64,000 nucleotides of DNA, from assembly GCA_046330935.1 (NCBI GenBank), contig JAXLRU010000002.1, forward strand, positions 558,001 to 622,000, given 5' to 3'. The stretch is from JAXLRU01 sp046330935 (GTDB lineage: Bacteria > Actinomycetota > Actinomycetes > Actinomycetales > Kineosporiaceae). Shown piece after piece: positions 18,377 to 26,001 of the stretch. The notes under the pieces are model-generated. The model searched no databases. It worked only from the letters and a program-made list of their open reading frames with translations, and was not told the DNA's origin. The position numbers and the translations under genes are program-made. Numbering within the stretch: position 1 is the stretch's first letter; each line of letters starts with the position of its first letter.

Positions 18377-20617
18377 ATGTCCTCACGTCACCGCGTCCGC
18401 TTGCTGCCGGCGGCGCTCATCGCCGTCGCCCTCGGGCTGAGCACCACGAGCGCCGCAGCCACGGCCGCCACAGCTCCACCGTTCGCCGCCGCCACGACAC
18501 CCCCGACAGCCGCCACCACGACACCACCCACCACGACACCACCCGCCACCGCGTCACCACTGCAACCCCCCTGCACCACGACACCGGGCCTTGGGGTGCA
18601 CGCGACGATCGCCCTGCCGGACAGCGCGCCGACGATCACCCTCGCCACGACACCGCAGTTCCGCCTGCAGGGCCTGGTCGCCTCGGACGGCACCACCACG
18701 GTCACGGCGGTCGACCTCTACGCCGACGGCACGCGGATCGCCACGCTCACCCCGGGCCCGGCGACCCTCGGCGTCCGCACCTGGACGCACACGACGTCCG
18801 CGCCGCCGGGCACCCACACGCTCGTCGCGTGCGCACGGACGCCGCGGGGCGACGTCGCGAGCGAACCCCGCACCGTCCGGGTCATCGCTCCCCCGCCGAC
18901 CGCGACGATCCCGGCGCCGACGCTGCACGAGCTGACGGCGGCCGAGGCGGGCGCGCTCACCCGCGTGAGCGCCACGGAGCTCGCCTTCGAGGGCGCGACG
19001 GGCCTGTACGTCGGGACGATCGTGACGGGCGCGCCGTCGCGCCTGGCCCCCGACGGCCTGCTGCGCAGGGTCACCGGCCTGCGAACGGTGGAGGGCGGGA
19101 CCGTCGCGACGACCGTGCCCGCCCGCATGCAGGACGCCCTGTGGCAGGCACACCTGCAGCTGCGCCAGTCGTTGACGCCGCTGCACTGGTCGGGCACGCG
19201 CACGTTCCGCAGCGACGATGCCCGGGGCAAGGTCGAGCTGCTCGCGGACGTCGACTACACGGCGCGCCTGGCCCTCGACGTCGACCTGCGGATCACCCCG
19301 GAGTGGGCGTGGGCGCGCACCCCGCGCACGACCCAGTCGATGTCGCGCTTCACGGTCAGCGGCTCGGTGGACGCGCCCGTCGACCTCCGGTTCACCGGCA
19401 AGGGCTCGCTGTACCAGGAGGCCGAGCCGGTGGAGCTGCCGATGGCCCCGCTGCTGATCAGCACCGCCCCGCGGATCTGGGTGCAGCCGCGCGGCCTGGT
19501 GGGCATGGGGATCGAGGCCGACGTGGGCGACGACCTGCGGCTGACGGGCACGATCACCGACCGGATGGCCGCCCGCCTCGACACGCCCTACGCGCCCGAC
19601 ACCCACCGCCCCGGCGGGTCGGTGTCGTTCTTCTCCTCGGGCCACCCGGACGTCACCTACCGCGTGGCGATCGTCAGCCTGCGCGCCTCGGTGTCGCTGC
19701 GCACGGACGCGTCCCCGGGGCCCCGGTACACGACGTGGGCGAAGGACTGGATCGAGGTCGACGTCCCCTGCCCCGGCCGCGCGAGCATCCTCGGGGACGC
19801 CGACTCGGTCCTCGACGGGGTGCGTTCCTGGGACCCCCGCAAGTGGACGGTGCGGCACGGCAACGGCTACTGGGTGATCATGGCCCAGTCGATGACGTCG
19901 TGCCCGGACGTGCCGCTGCAGGTCCGGACGCTGCGGCTGCCGGCGACCGTCGCGGGCGCACCGGTGACGGCGCGCGCCTACGGGGAGGGCGGCGTCGTCC
20001 CGTACTCGTGGCGGGCGAGCGGGCTGCCGGACGGCGTCGGCATGGCCGCCGACGGCACCGTCACCGGAACTCCCACGCGGCCCGGCAGGTACCTGGCGAC
20101 CCTCACGCTCACCGACGCCACGGGACGGTCGCAGGCCCGCCGCGTGCCGATGCTCGTGACCGCACCGGGGACGCTCACGGCGGCGTCCCGGCCCGGGGAC
20201 GCCTACCGCCTGCCGGACGGGCGGTGGGAGTCGAGCGTGACGTCGTGGGGCCACTCGGGGTGCACGCTGCTCGACGCCGCGGAGCGCTGCGCCCGGGGCG
20301 GCTGGGCGAGCCTCGGGGCACCCTGGATCGGCGTCGACCCGTGGCTGACCTGGGACCGGCCGCTGGTGACCGTCACGCGGACGGTGACGGCGCGGCCCGG
20401 ACAGGCGGGTGAGTACCGGCTGTCGGTGCTCGCCGACGAGACGGCGACGGTGCGGCTGGACGGCGCGACCGTCGCGGAGGTCGGGGGGCCGACGGCGGCG
20501 ACCGAGGCCACCGAGGTCGTGGTGCACCTCCACGAGGGCGCCAACCGGCTGGAGTTCGAGCTCGGCAACCTCTTCCTGCCCGGCGGCTTGAGCTGGGTGC
20601 TGGAGCCCGCCGGCTGA
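18377..20617 (+). CDS. Secreted Ig-like-domain protein of unknown function
   Basis: This 746-residue exported protein has a signal peptide (about 1-33, 'LLPAALIAVALGLSTTSAAA') and then a Thr/Pro-rich linker to about residue 62. A bacterial Ig-like region follows (about 70-170). A large middle domain has no recognised motif. A putative He_PIG-type Ig domain is at about 515-600 ('LPDGVGMAADGTVTGTPTRPG'). A beta-rich C terminus resembling carbohydrate- or PA14-type modules ends the protein ('DETATVRLDGATVAEVGG'). GGAGG lies 5 bases before the ATG. There is no LPXTG anchor or transmembrane tail, so it is probably released or loosely wall-associated. Substrate and role are unknown. Confidence 0.75.
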   Translation: MSSRHRVRLLPAALIAVALGLSTTSAAATAATAPPFAAATTPPTAATTTPPTTTPPATASPLQPPCTTTPGLGVHATIALPDSAPTITLATTPQFRLQGLVASDGTTTVTAVDLYADGTRIATLTPGPATLGVRTWTHTTSAPPGTHTLVACARTPRGDVASEPRTVRVIAPPPTATIPAPTLHELTAAEAGALTRVSATELAFEGATGLYVGTIVTGAPSRLAPDGLLRRVTGLRTVEGGTVATTVPARMQDALWQAHLQLRQSLTPLHWSGTRTFRSDDARGKVELLADVDYTARLALDVDLRITPEWAWARTPRTTQSMSRFTVSGSVDAPVDLRFTGKGSLYQEAEPVELPMAPLLISTAPRIWVQPRGLVGMGIEADVGDDLRLTGTITDRMAARLDTPYAPDTHRPGGSVSFFSSGHPDVTYRVAIVSLRASVSLRTDASPGPRYTTWAKDWIEVDVPCPGRASILGDADSVLDGVRSWDPRKWTVRHGNGYWVIMAQSMTSCPDVPLQVRTLRLPATVAGAPVTARAYGEGGVVPYSWRASGLPDGVGMAADGTVTGTPTRPGRYLATLTLTDATGRSQARRVPMLVTAPGTLTAASRPGDAYRLPDGRWESSVTSWGHSGCTLLDAAERCARGGWASLGAPWIGVDPWLTWDRPLVTVTRTVTARPGQAGEYRLSVLADETATVRLDGATVAEVGGPTAATEATEVVVHLHEGANRLEFELGNLFLPGGLSWVLEPAG

Positions 20618-20646
20618 GAATGCCTCCCGCCCGGGCCGGCACCGGC

Positions 20647-21012
20647 TCACCCCCGCAGCAGGTAGACCTTGCGCAGCGTCTCGTGGACGGTCCACCGGGT
20701 GCGCGCGCCGGCCCGCAGCGTCACGTGGTCACCGGCGCCGACCTGCAGCGGGGGCTGGGCGGGGTCGTCGAGCGACTCGATCGTCGCGCGCCCGAACAGC
20801 ACCACGAACGACTCGTGCGCCTCGACGTCGGTGACCACCCCGGGCGTGATCTGCCAGATCCCCTCGCTGACCGTCCCGTCCGCCGACGCCCACAGCTCTC
20901 GGCTGGTCACCTCGGGGGCGCCGAACTCGATCCGAGCCGGGTCGACCGGGTCGGGCACGAGCTCGATCAGCGCCGCGTGGAACGAGGCGAACGGTGGCTG
21001 CGGGCGGGTCAT
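20647..21012 (-). CDS. Small cupin-domain protein (Cupin_3/DUF861-like)
   Basis: This 121-residue protein has a single cupin barrel. It shows the glycine-rich turns and the segment 'GIWQITPGVVTDVEAHESFVVL...GRATIE' typical of small Cupin_3/DUF861 proteins, often metal-binding sugar or ureide enzymes. The expected histidine cluster is sparse: H68-type 'EAHES' is visible but the usual HxH pair is not, so catalytic activity is uncertain. It is convergent with the secreted-protein gene (29 bp apart) and lies downstream of the first SigE cassette, with 91 bp between. A housekeeping or stress role is guesswork. Confidence 0.75.
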   Translation of the reverse strand: MTRPQPPFASFHAALIELVPDPVDPARIEFGAPEVTSRELWASADGTVSEGIWQITPGVVTDVEAHESFVVLFGRATIESLDDPAQPPLQVGAGDHVTLRAGARTRWTVHETLRKVYLLRG

Positions 21013-21103
21013 GGGCCCACAGTGTGATCAGCGGGCACGCCGGTGTCACGAACCGGACGCCGCTCCGTCGCCGAAGCGTCGAAGCGGCGCCCGGCCAGCG
21101 GCG

Positions 21104-22108
21104 TCACCACGCGACGGCGCGCTCCCGGGCCTGCTCGAGCAGCCGGCGCAGGAGCGCCTCGGCGGCGTCGAGCCCGTCGTGGTGCTGCACCTCGATCCCG
21201 ACGATCACGTCGCCGACGCGCACGGCGCCCCGGGCGAAGGAGAGCTTGCCGCGCTGCTCCAGGCCCATCCACCGGTCGTCGGTCGCGGTCAGCACCCGCG
21301 GCTTGTCCAGCCAGTGGCAGTCGCCGGTGTCGGCGGCGATCTCGGCGAACCGGTCGGGTCCCGTCCCGGCCTTCCAGCCGGTGACGACCTCGGCGACGGA
21401 GAACTGCGTCTTCGGGTCGTACCAGGTCCACTGCCGCCCGGCGACCGGCCGGGGCAGGTCGCCGCCGTCGCAGGCCTGGCCCGGCACGGTCGGCTGGTAC
21501 CGGTACTGCTCGCTCATGAAGCCCTCGACGACGCGCACGGGGAACACCTCCGTCGACACCGCCAGCGAGTCGGGCACGGGGTAGGCCACCGAGTTCGGGT
21601 CCGAGGTGGCGTAGGGCCTCGCCGAAGGCCGGCGGCGGGCCTCCACGGGTTCCGAGGCGGCCCCGGACGGCGAGGGGTCGGGGGACGCGGCGGCGCGGGT
21701 GGGGGTCGGGTCGGCCGCGGCGGTGGCCTGCGACGTCGTCGGCGCAGGCGAGTCGGTGGCACTCGCGGTCCCGGTCGGGGACGGCGTGAGCGTGGGGACG
21801 TCGGTCGGCGAGGGGGACGCCGTGGCGTCCGGCGACGGCGTGCCGTCGGGTGAGGCGGCGACGGACACGCCGCCGCGCGAGGGCTGCGTGGCGAGCGCGG
21901 TGACGACCCCGGCGGGAACGGCCACGGTGGCGACGGCGACGAGCGCGACGCCGACGGTGCGGCGGCGGCGCATCCGGCGCGACGTCGCGCGGGCGCCGTC
22001 GCGCAGTGCGGTGACGTCGACGTACTTCGCGTCGTAGCCGGAGTGGAGGGAGGCGCTGAGCCGGTCGCCGAAGTCGTCGGGCGCCGGCGGGGTGGGCGTG
22101 GCGTTCAT
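21104..22108 (-). CDS. Membrane-anchored partner protein of SigE-type factor 1
   Basis: This 334-residue protein is encoded directly after a SigE-type ECF sigma factor, with an ATGA overlap (22105-22108). Residues 1-45 are cytoplasmic with a basic cluster ('SRRMRRRR'). One membrane span follows at about 50-70 ('VGVALVAVATVAVPAGVVTAL'). Then come a long Ser/Thr/Pro-rich extracellular linker (about 75-160) and a folded C-terminal domain. The layout suits an anti-sigma or sensor protein, but no zinc-anti-sigma HxxxCxxC motif is seen. The second cassette (24161-25252) encodes a paralogue with the same domain plan. Confidence 0.7.
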   Translation of the reverse strand: MNATPTPPAPDDFGDRLSASLHSGYDAKYVDVTALRDGARATSRRMRRRRTVGVALVAVATVAVPAGVVTALATQPSRGGVSVAASPDGTPSPDATASPSPTDVPTLTPSPTGTASATDSPAPTTSQATAAADPTPTRAAASPDPSPSGAASEPVEARRRPSARPYATSDPNSVAYPVPDSLAVSTEVFPVRVVEGFMSEQYRYQPTVPGQACDGGDLPRPVAGRQWTWYDPKTQFSVAEVVTGWKAGTGPDRFAEIAADTGDCHWLDKPRVLTATDDRWMGLEQRGKLSFARGAVRVGDVIVGIEVQHHDGLDAAEALLRRLLEQARERAVAW

Positions 22109-22779
22109 CGGGTCTCACCTGCGCGGAAGTCGTGGACGGTGGCGGGGCGGGCGTCGGCCGTGGCGGCGTCGAGCAGCCCGCGCATGCGGATCAGGGCGCG
22201 GTGGGCGCACCCGCGGACGGCGACGGTCGACATGCCCAGCGCGTCGGCGATCGCGGCGTCGTCGAGGTCCTCGTAGTGGCGCAGGACGAGCACGGCACGC
22301 TGCTTGGTGGGCAGCTGCCGCAGCAGCGCGACCATCAGCTCGCGCTCGGTGGTGACCCGGGCGACGTCGGGGCCGGCGCCGCGCTGGGCGAGGTCGGCGA
22401 TCAGGTCGGCGGTGTCGGTGGACCGTTCGCGGCGTACCGCCCGACGCCAGAACGACGTGCAGGCGTTGACGAGCATGCGCCGCACGTACGCGTCGGGGCT
22501 GCCCGCACGCTGGACGGTCGCCCAGTGCAGGTGCGCCTTCGCGAGGACGTCCTGGACGACGTCCTCCGCGTCGTGCGGGTTCTTCAGCAGCGCGGCGGCG
22601 GTGCGCACGAGCGAGGCGCCGCGGGCGGCGACGAACGCGTCGAAGTCGAGCTCGCGGTCGGGCGCCGACGCCGCGGGCGCGGAGGTGTCGAGCCGGTCGG
22701 CGCGCTCCACGCTCACCCCCCAGGTGTCGGGCCGGGCGTGCGGCCAGGTCTGCGGCCCGAGGGCCGGTGTCGTCGTCAC
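22105..22779 (-). CDS. SigE-family ECF RNA polymerase sigma factor 1
   Basis: This is a 224-residue sigma factor. Region 2 ('LLKNPHDAEDVVQDVLAKAHLHW') and region 4 ('LPTKQRAVLVLRHYEDLDDAAIADALGMS') are clear, and 'YVRRMLVNACTSFWRR' marks the SigE subfamily. I place the start at GTG 22779 (VTTTPA) because the paralogue at 25249 has the homologous start VTTMPA and both share the same promoter motif exactly 6 bases upstream. An upstream ATG at 22869 would place that promoter inside the gene. The start is apparently leaderless. The stop overlaps the partner membrane protein gene. Confidence 0.86.
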   Translation of the reverse strand: MTTTPALGPQTWPHARPDTWGVSVERADRLDTSAPAASAPDRELDFDAFVAARGASLVRTAAALLKNPHDAEDVVQDVLAKAHLHWATVQRAGSPDAYVRRMLVNACTSFWRRAVRRERSTDTADLIADLAQRGAGPDVARVTTERELMVALLRQLPTKQRAVLVLRHYEDLDDAAIADALGMSTVAVRGCAHRALIRMRGLLDAATADARPATVHDFRAGETR

Positions 22780-22807
22780 GGGTATCTGACGCGCCAGCCT
22801 GCCAGGT
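22780..22807 (-). promoter_or_regulatory. Leaderless promoter of sigE-like gene 1, shared with gene 2
   Basis: On the minus strand the sequence is ACCTGGCA, 8 bases, CGTCAG, 6 bases, then the GTG start. The same two blocks with identical spacing precede the paralogous sigma gene (25951-25978), while the bases between them differ. CGTC-type -10 elements are common for ECF sigma factors. The conservation only at these blocks suggests autoregulation by one or both sigma factors, and the short 6-base distance suggests a leaderless transcript. Confidence 0.6.
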
Positions 22808-22926
22808 ACGTGAGGGGCGACCGGTGACGGATTTCCGCGACCCCTCGTCGCCGCCCCTCGCACGGGCATGCCGGTCCACCCCTCGGGGTATCTGCAGGGG
22901 ACCCACGACCCCCCGGAGGACGCCCC

Positions 22927-23763
22927 ATGCCCGAGATCCTCGCCCGCCGCGGGCTGCTCAAGGACACGTCACTGCACGTGGACAGCACTCCTGCGCCGGG
23001 CCGACCGGTCGTGCTGATCCACGGCTGGCCGTTGTCGGGGCAGGCGTTCGTCGCCAACTGCCCCGCGCTTTCCTCGGCCGGGTACCAGGTCGTCACCTAC
23101 GACCGCCGCGGCTTCGGCCGCAGCGACAAGCCCCGCACGGGCTACGACTACGACACCCTCGCGGGCGACCTGCACCGCGTGCTGACCGCTCTCGACCTCG
23201 ACGACGTCACGCTCGTCGGCTTCTCGATGGGCGGCGGCGAGGTGGCCCGCTACCTGGCCACCTACGGCTCCGACCGGGTGCGCAGCGCCGTGTTCGCCTC
23301 GGCCGTCCCCCCGTTCCTGCTGCAGGGCCCCGACAACCCCGACGGCCCCCTGGACGCCGAGAAGGCGGCGGCGATGGCCGCGCGGCTGGTCGCCGACACC
23401 GACGGCTTCTACGACGAGTTCACCACCGAGTTCTTCTCCGCCAACGGCGTCCTCGCCGTCTCCGAGGACCAGCGGCAGGAGGCGCTGACCCTGTGCCGCC
23501 AGGCCGACACCGAGGCGGCGCTCGCGTGCCAGAAGGCGTTCGGCACGACCGACTTCCGCGACGACCTCGCCAAGATCACCGTGCCGACGCTGGTGCTGCA
23601 CGGCGACGCCGATGCCACCGTCCCGTTCGAGGGGTCGGGGCGGCGCACCCACGAGGCGATCGCCGGCAGCCGCCTGCACGTCATCGCCGGTGGCCCCCAC
23701 GGCTGCAACGTCTCCCACGCCCGGGAGTGGAACGCGGCGCTGCTGGACTTCCTGGAGGTCTGA
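22927..23763 (+). CDS. Alpha/beta hydrolase, non-heme chloroperoxidase-like
   Basis: This 278-residue soluble esterase/perhydrolase has the fold's catalytic triad: S100 in GFSMGG, D229 in 'HGDADATVP' and H258 in 'GGPHGCN'. The oxyanion motif is 'IHGWPLSGQAF' and a GRSDKP motif is also present. Both are typical of the arylesterase/non-heme chloroperoxidase branch. GGAGGA lies 6 bases before the ATG. It is transcribed divergently from sigE-like gene 1 and sits between the two sigma cassettes. Natural substrate unknown. A hairpin follows the stop at 23770. Confidence 0.85.
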   Translation: MPEILARRGLLKDTSLHVDSTPAPGRPVVLIHGWPLSGQAFVANCPALSSAGYQVVTYDRRGFGRSDKPRTGYDYDTLAGDLHRVLTALDLDDVTLVGFSMGGGEVARYLATYGSDRVRSAVFASAVPPFLLQGPDNPDGPLDAEKAAAMAARLVADTDGFYDEFTTEFFSANGVLAVSEDQRQEALTLCRQADTEAALACQKAFGTTDFRDDLAKITVPTLVLHGDADATVPFEGSGRRTHEAIAGSRLHVIAGGPHGCNVSHAREWNAALLDFLEV

Positions 23764-24136
23764 GCTCCCGGCGTCCCCGCCACGGGGGCGCCGCCCGCCA
23801 ACGGGGCGCCGCGCGCACCAGCGCCGCCACCCCCGCCCCGGCCGCCACCGCTCCCAGCACCAGCCCGGCGACGAACATCCGTCGCGCCCGTAGCCGCCAG
23901 GCCCGATGCCGGGCGCCGTGCCCCAGCACGGAGGGGTCGGCGCTGACCGGCGCCAGCTGCTCCACGAGGGCGGCGGCGAGGCGGCGCTGCAGCCGCTCGT
24001 CGGCACCCGGAAGGACCCTGAGCCGCGGGCGGGCCGCGACCGGCCCCTGGGTCTGCGGCGCCGAACCGTTCCAGGTGATCACAGTAGGTAGACGCGCGAG
24101 GACGTCGATCTGTGGCGTCCCCGGGGCGGGTTCCAC
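23681..24136 (-). CDS. Small single-span membrane protein downstream of sigma cassette 2
   Basis: This is a predicted 151-residue protein with a soluble N-terminal part containing a helical segment ('ADERLQRRLAAALVEQL'), one membrane span near 87-108 ('MFVAGLVLGAVAAGAGVAALV') and a short basic, proline-rich tail. It starts (GTG) 24 bp after the stop of the cassette-2 membrane protein and is probably in the same operon. Its 3' end overlaps the hydrolase gene by 83 bp in convergent orientation, which is unusual and makes the C terminus uncertain. No family was recognised. The hydrophobic segment and operon position are the main support. Confidence 0.5.
   Translation of the reverse strand: MEPAPGTPQIDVLARLPTVITWNGSAPQTQGPVAARPRLRVLPGADERLQRRLAAALVEQLAPVSADPSVLGHGARHRAWRLRARRMFVAGLVLGAVAAGAGVAALVRAAPRWRAAPPWRGRRELRPPGSPAAPRSTPGRGRRCSRGGHRR
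23770..23792 (+). terminator. GC-rich hairpin after the hydrolase gene
   Basis: Arms GGCGTCCCCG (23770-23779) and CGGGGGCGCC (23783-23792) pair over 10 bp with one G-T wobble and a 3-base loop, 6 bp after the hydrolase stop. There is no T-run, which is common for actinobacterial terminators. It lies inside the 3' part of the convergent minus-strand gene at 23681-24136. Confidence 0.5.
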
Positions 24137-24160
24137 CCGTCGGCGGTGCCGACCGCAGGC

Positions 24161-25252
24161 TCAGTGCGTGCCGCGGGCGGCGAGCTGCGAGGCGGCCTGG
24201 TCGAGCAGGTCGCGCAGGGCGTCGACCTTGTCGTCCTCGGAGGCCGTCGAGTCGTCCAGGTACGCGCCGATGATCACCGGGCCGCGGCGGATCAGACCCC
24301 GCGCCGAGGACCGACCGATGACATCCGTGCCGGATTCGATGTAGATGGTGTCCGTCTGCTCGCGCACGGTGTTCCAGTCGTGGCACAGCGGAATGATCAG
24401 GTTCATGACCTCTACCGCGGCCGCGTCGGTCTTCCACACAGACACGGTCTGCGTGATGTCGATCGACGTGCCCAGCACGGGGCCGTTCCAGGCCCAGAAG
24501 CGTGCGGCGGCGAGGTTCGTCGTGTCAAAGAGGCTCCGGCTGCAATGCGGTGGGCCCGCGTTCCACAACCACACCCGGTCGCTCGCCCACGTGCCGTCGT
24601 TCTCGCCGGTCAGGGTGTAGGTGGAGTCGGACGTGTCGACCGTCCAGTCGGAGTGGGTGGTGTCGAGCGCGAGCCAGTCGCCGGGCTTGTAGGCCCCGAA
24701 CCTCCCCCAGCTCTCGATCGGCGGCAACGTCGAGGTGACGCCGCGCGTCGTCGGCCGGACGCCCCCACCACCTCCGCCGCCACGGCTCGTGGGCGGCGCA
24801 ATGTGCGTTCCCTGCGGGGGCGGCGTGACGACGACCCCGCCCTGCGTGATCGCGGTCGGCAGGCTCGTGGGCGTGGCGGTGCTGACCGACGGCGTCGGCG
24901 ACAGGCTGGTAACGGACAGCGACGGCGACCCGCTCGGCGTCGAGGTCGGCGAGGGCATGTTGGTGATGTCGGTGTTCGTCACCGACGGGGTCGCGACGGG
25001 CAGCGGCCGTGGGCGGTCGCCGTCGGCGCTCGGGAAGGCGAACACGCCCACGCCGATGATCGCGGCGGCGCCAGCCAGGCCGGTCACGACCTGGCGGCGG
25101 CGACGGATGCGGCGCGACCCGGTGCGGGCGGCGGTGCGCAGGGCACCGGCGTCGGCGACCACGGGGGCGAGGCCGCCTTCGAGGGCGGCGCGCAGCCGGG
25201 CCTCCAGGCCGTCGTCGACGCCCATGCCGGTCACGTCAGGGTGCGGACTCAC
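24161..25252 (-). CDS. Membrane-anchored partner protein of SigE-type factor 2
   Basis: This 363-residue paralogue of the protein at 21104 follows sigE-like gene 2 with the same ATGA overlap (25249-25252). Residues 1-55 are cytoplasmic with 'TGSRRIRRRR'. A span at about 57-78 ('VVTGLAGAAAIIGVGVFAF') leads to a Ser/Thr/Pro linker (80-165) with a Gly run ('GGGGGGGVRP'). The outer domain has several Trp and Cys residues and no recognised enzymatic motif. Its likely role is to sense an extracellular signal and control the sigma factor. Known anti-sigma zinc motifs are absent, so this remains inference from pairing. Confidence 0.7.
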   Translation of the reverse strand: MSPHPDVTGMGVDDGLEARLRAALEGGLAPVVADAGALRTAARTGSRRIRRRRQVVTGLAGAAAIIGVGVFAFPSADGDRPRPLPVATPSVTNTDITNMPSPTSTPSGSPSLSVTSLSPTPSVSTATPTSLPTAITQGGVVVTPPPQGTHIAPPTSRGGGGGGGVRPTTRGVTSTLPPIESWGRFGAYKPGDWLALDTTHSDWTVDTSDSTYTLTGENDGTWASDRVWLWNAGPPHCSRSLFDTTNLAAARFWAWNGPVLGTSIDITQTVSVWKTDAAAVEVMNLIIPLCHDWNTVREQTDTIYIESGTDVIGRSSARGLIRRGPVIIGAYLDDSTASEDDKVDALRDLLDQAASQLAARGTH

Positions 25253-25950
25253 GGGCGCTCACCTGCGCTCTCCTGTCCGAGCAGTTCGCGGAGTCGGGCC
25301 AGGCCGCGCGAGGCGTTGCTGCGCACCGCCACCTCGGTGACCCCGAGGATCTGGGCGATCGTCGCGTCGTCCATGCCCTCGTAGTGCCGCAGCACGAGGA
25401 CGGCGCGCTGCTTGGCGGGCACCTGGCGGAGCAGGGCCACGAGGTGGTCGCGGTCGCCGACGGCGCCCGAGGAGTCGGCGGTCACCTCACGGGAGGACGA
25501 CGGGTCGCGGCCGATCGCCTCCAGCGCCTTGTCGAAGCGCACGCGGCGGCGCCAGAACGACGTCGACGCGTTGACGATCATGCGGCGCACGTAGGCGTCG
25601 GGATTGCCCGCCTTCATGATCGTGGACCAGTGCAGGTGGGCCTTGACCAGCACGTCCTGGAGGACGTCCTCGGCGTCGTGCGGGTTCTTGACCATGACCA
25701 TCGCGAACCGCAGCAGCGTGGTCGCCCGGGCCGAGACGAACGCGTCGAAGTCGGCCTCACGCTCGGCGGGGGTGCGCTGAGCGGGGTCGAGACCGAGCAG
25801 GTCGACGCCGACGTCGGAACCCCCGGCGAGGCCCCCGGCCTGCGCGGGGACGCCGACGCGCCCCCTGTCGGCGGGGTCGCCGTGCTGCAGGTTCGCGGTC
25901 ACCGCCGTCCCCCAGCCGGGTACCGGCATGGAGGCCGGCATCGTGGTCAC
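25249..25950 (-). CDS. SigE-family ECF RNA polymerase sigma factor 2
   Basis: This 233-residue paralogue of the sigma factor at 22105 has region 2 'MVKNPHDAEDVLQDVLVKAHLHW' (in part), the 'MIVNASTSFWRRR' SigE signature and region 4 'VPAKQRAVLVLRHYEGMDDATI'. The GTG start at 25950 (VTTMPA) is supported by the conserved promoter at 25951-25978, which lies at the same distance as in cassette 1. An upstream ATG (25986) would include that promoter. The N-terminal 70 residues before region 2 are poorly conserved between the two paralogues. Its targets probably include its own operon. Confidence 0.86.
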   Translation of the reverse strand: MTTMPASMPVPGWGTAVTANLQHGDPADRGRVGVPAQAGGLAGGSDVGVDLLGLDPAQRTPAEREADFDAFVSARATTLLRFAMVMVKNPHDAEDVLQDVLVKAHLHWSTIMKAGNPDAYVRRMIVNASTSFWRRRVRFDKALEAIGRDPSSSREVTADSSGAVGDRDHLVALLRQVPAKQRAVLVLRHYEGMDDATIAQILGVTEVAVRSNASRGLARLRELLGQESAGERP

Positions 25951-25978
25951 ACTGTGCTGACGCACGAGGATGCCAGGT
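25951..25978 (-). promoter_or_regulatory. Leaderless promoter of sigE-like gene 2, shared with gene 1
   Basis: The minus strand reads ACCTGGCA, 8 bases, CGTCAG, 6 bases, GTG start, matching the promoter at 22780-22807 in both blocks and in spacing. An extra 'CAC-NN' just upstream of ACCTGGCA is also shared. These are the only two copies I noticed in the window. Confidence 0.6.
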
Positions 25979-26001
25979 TGTGGCATCCGACTCCGAATTC
26001 G

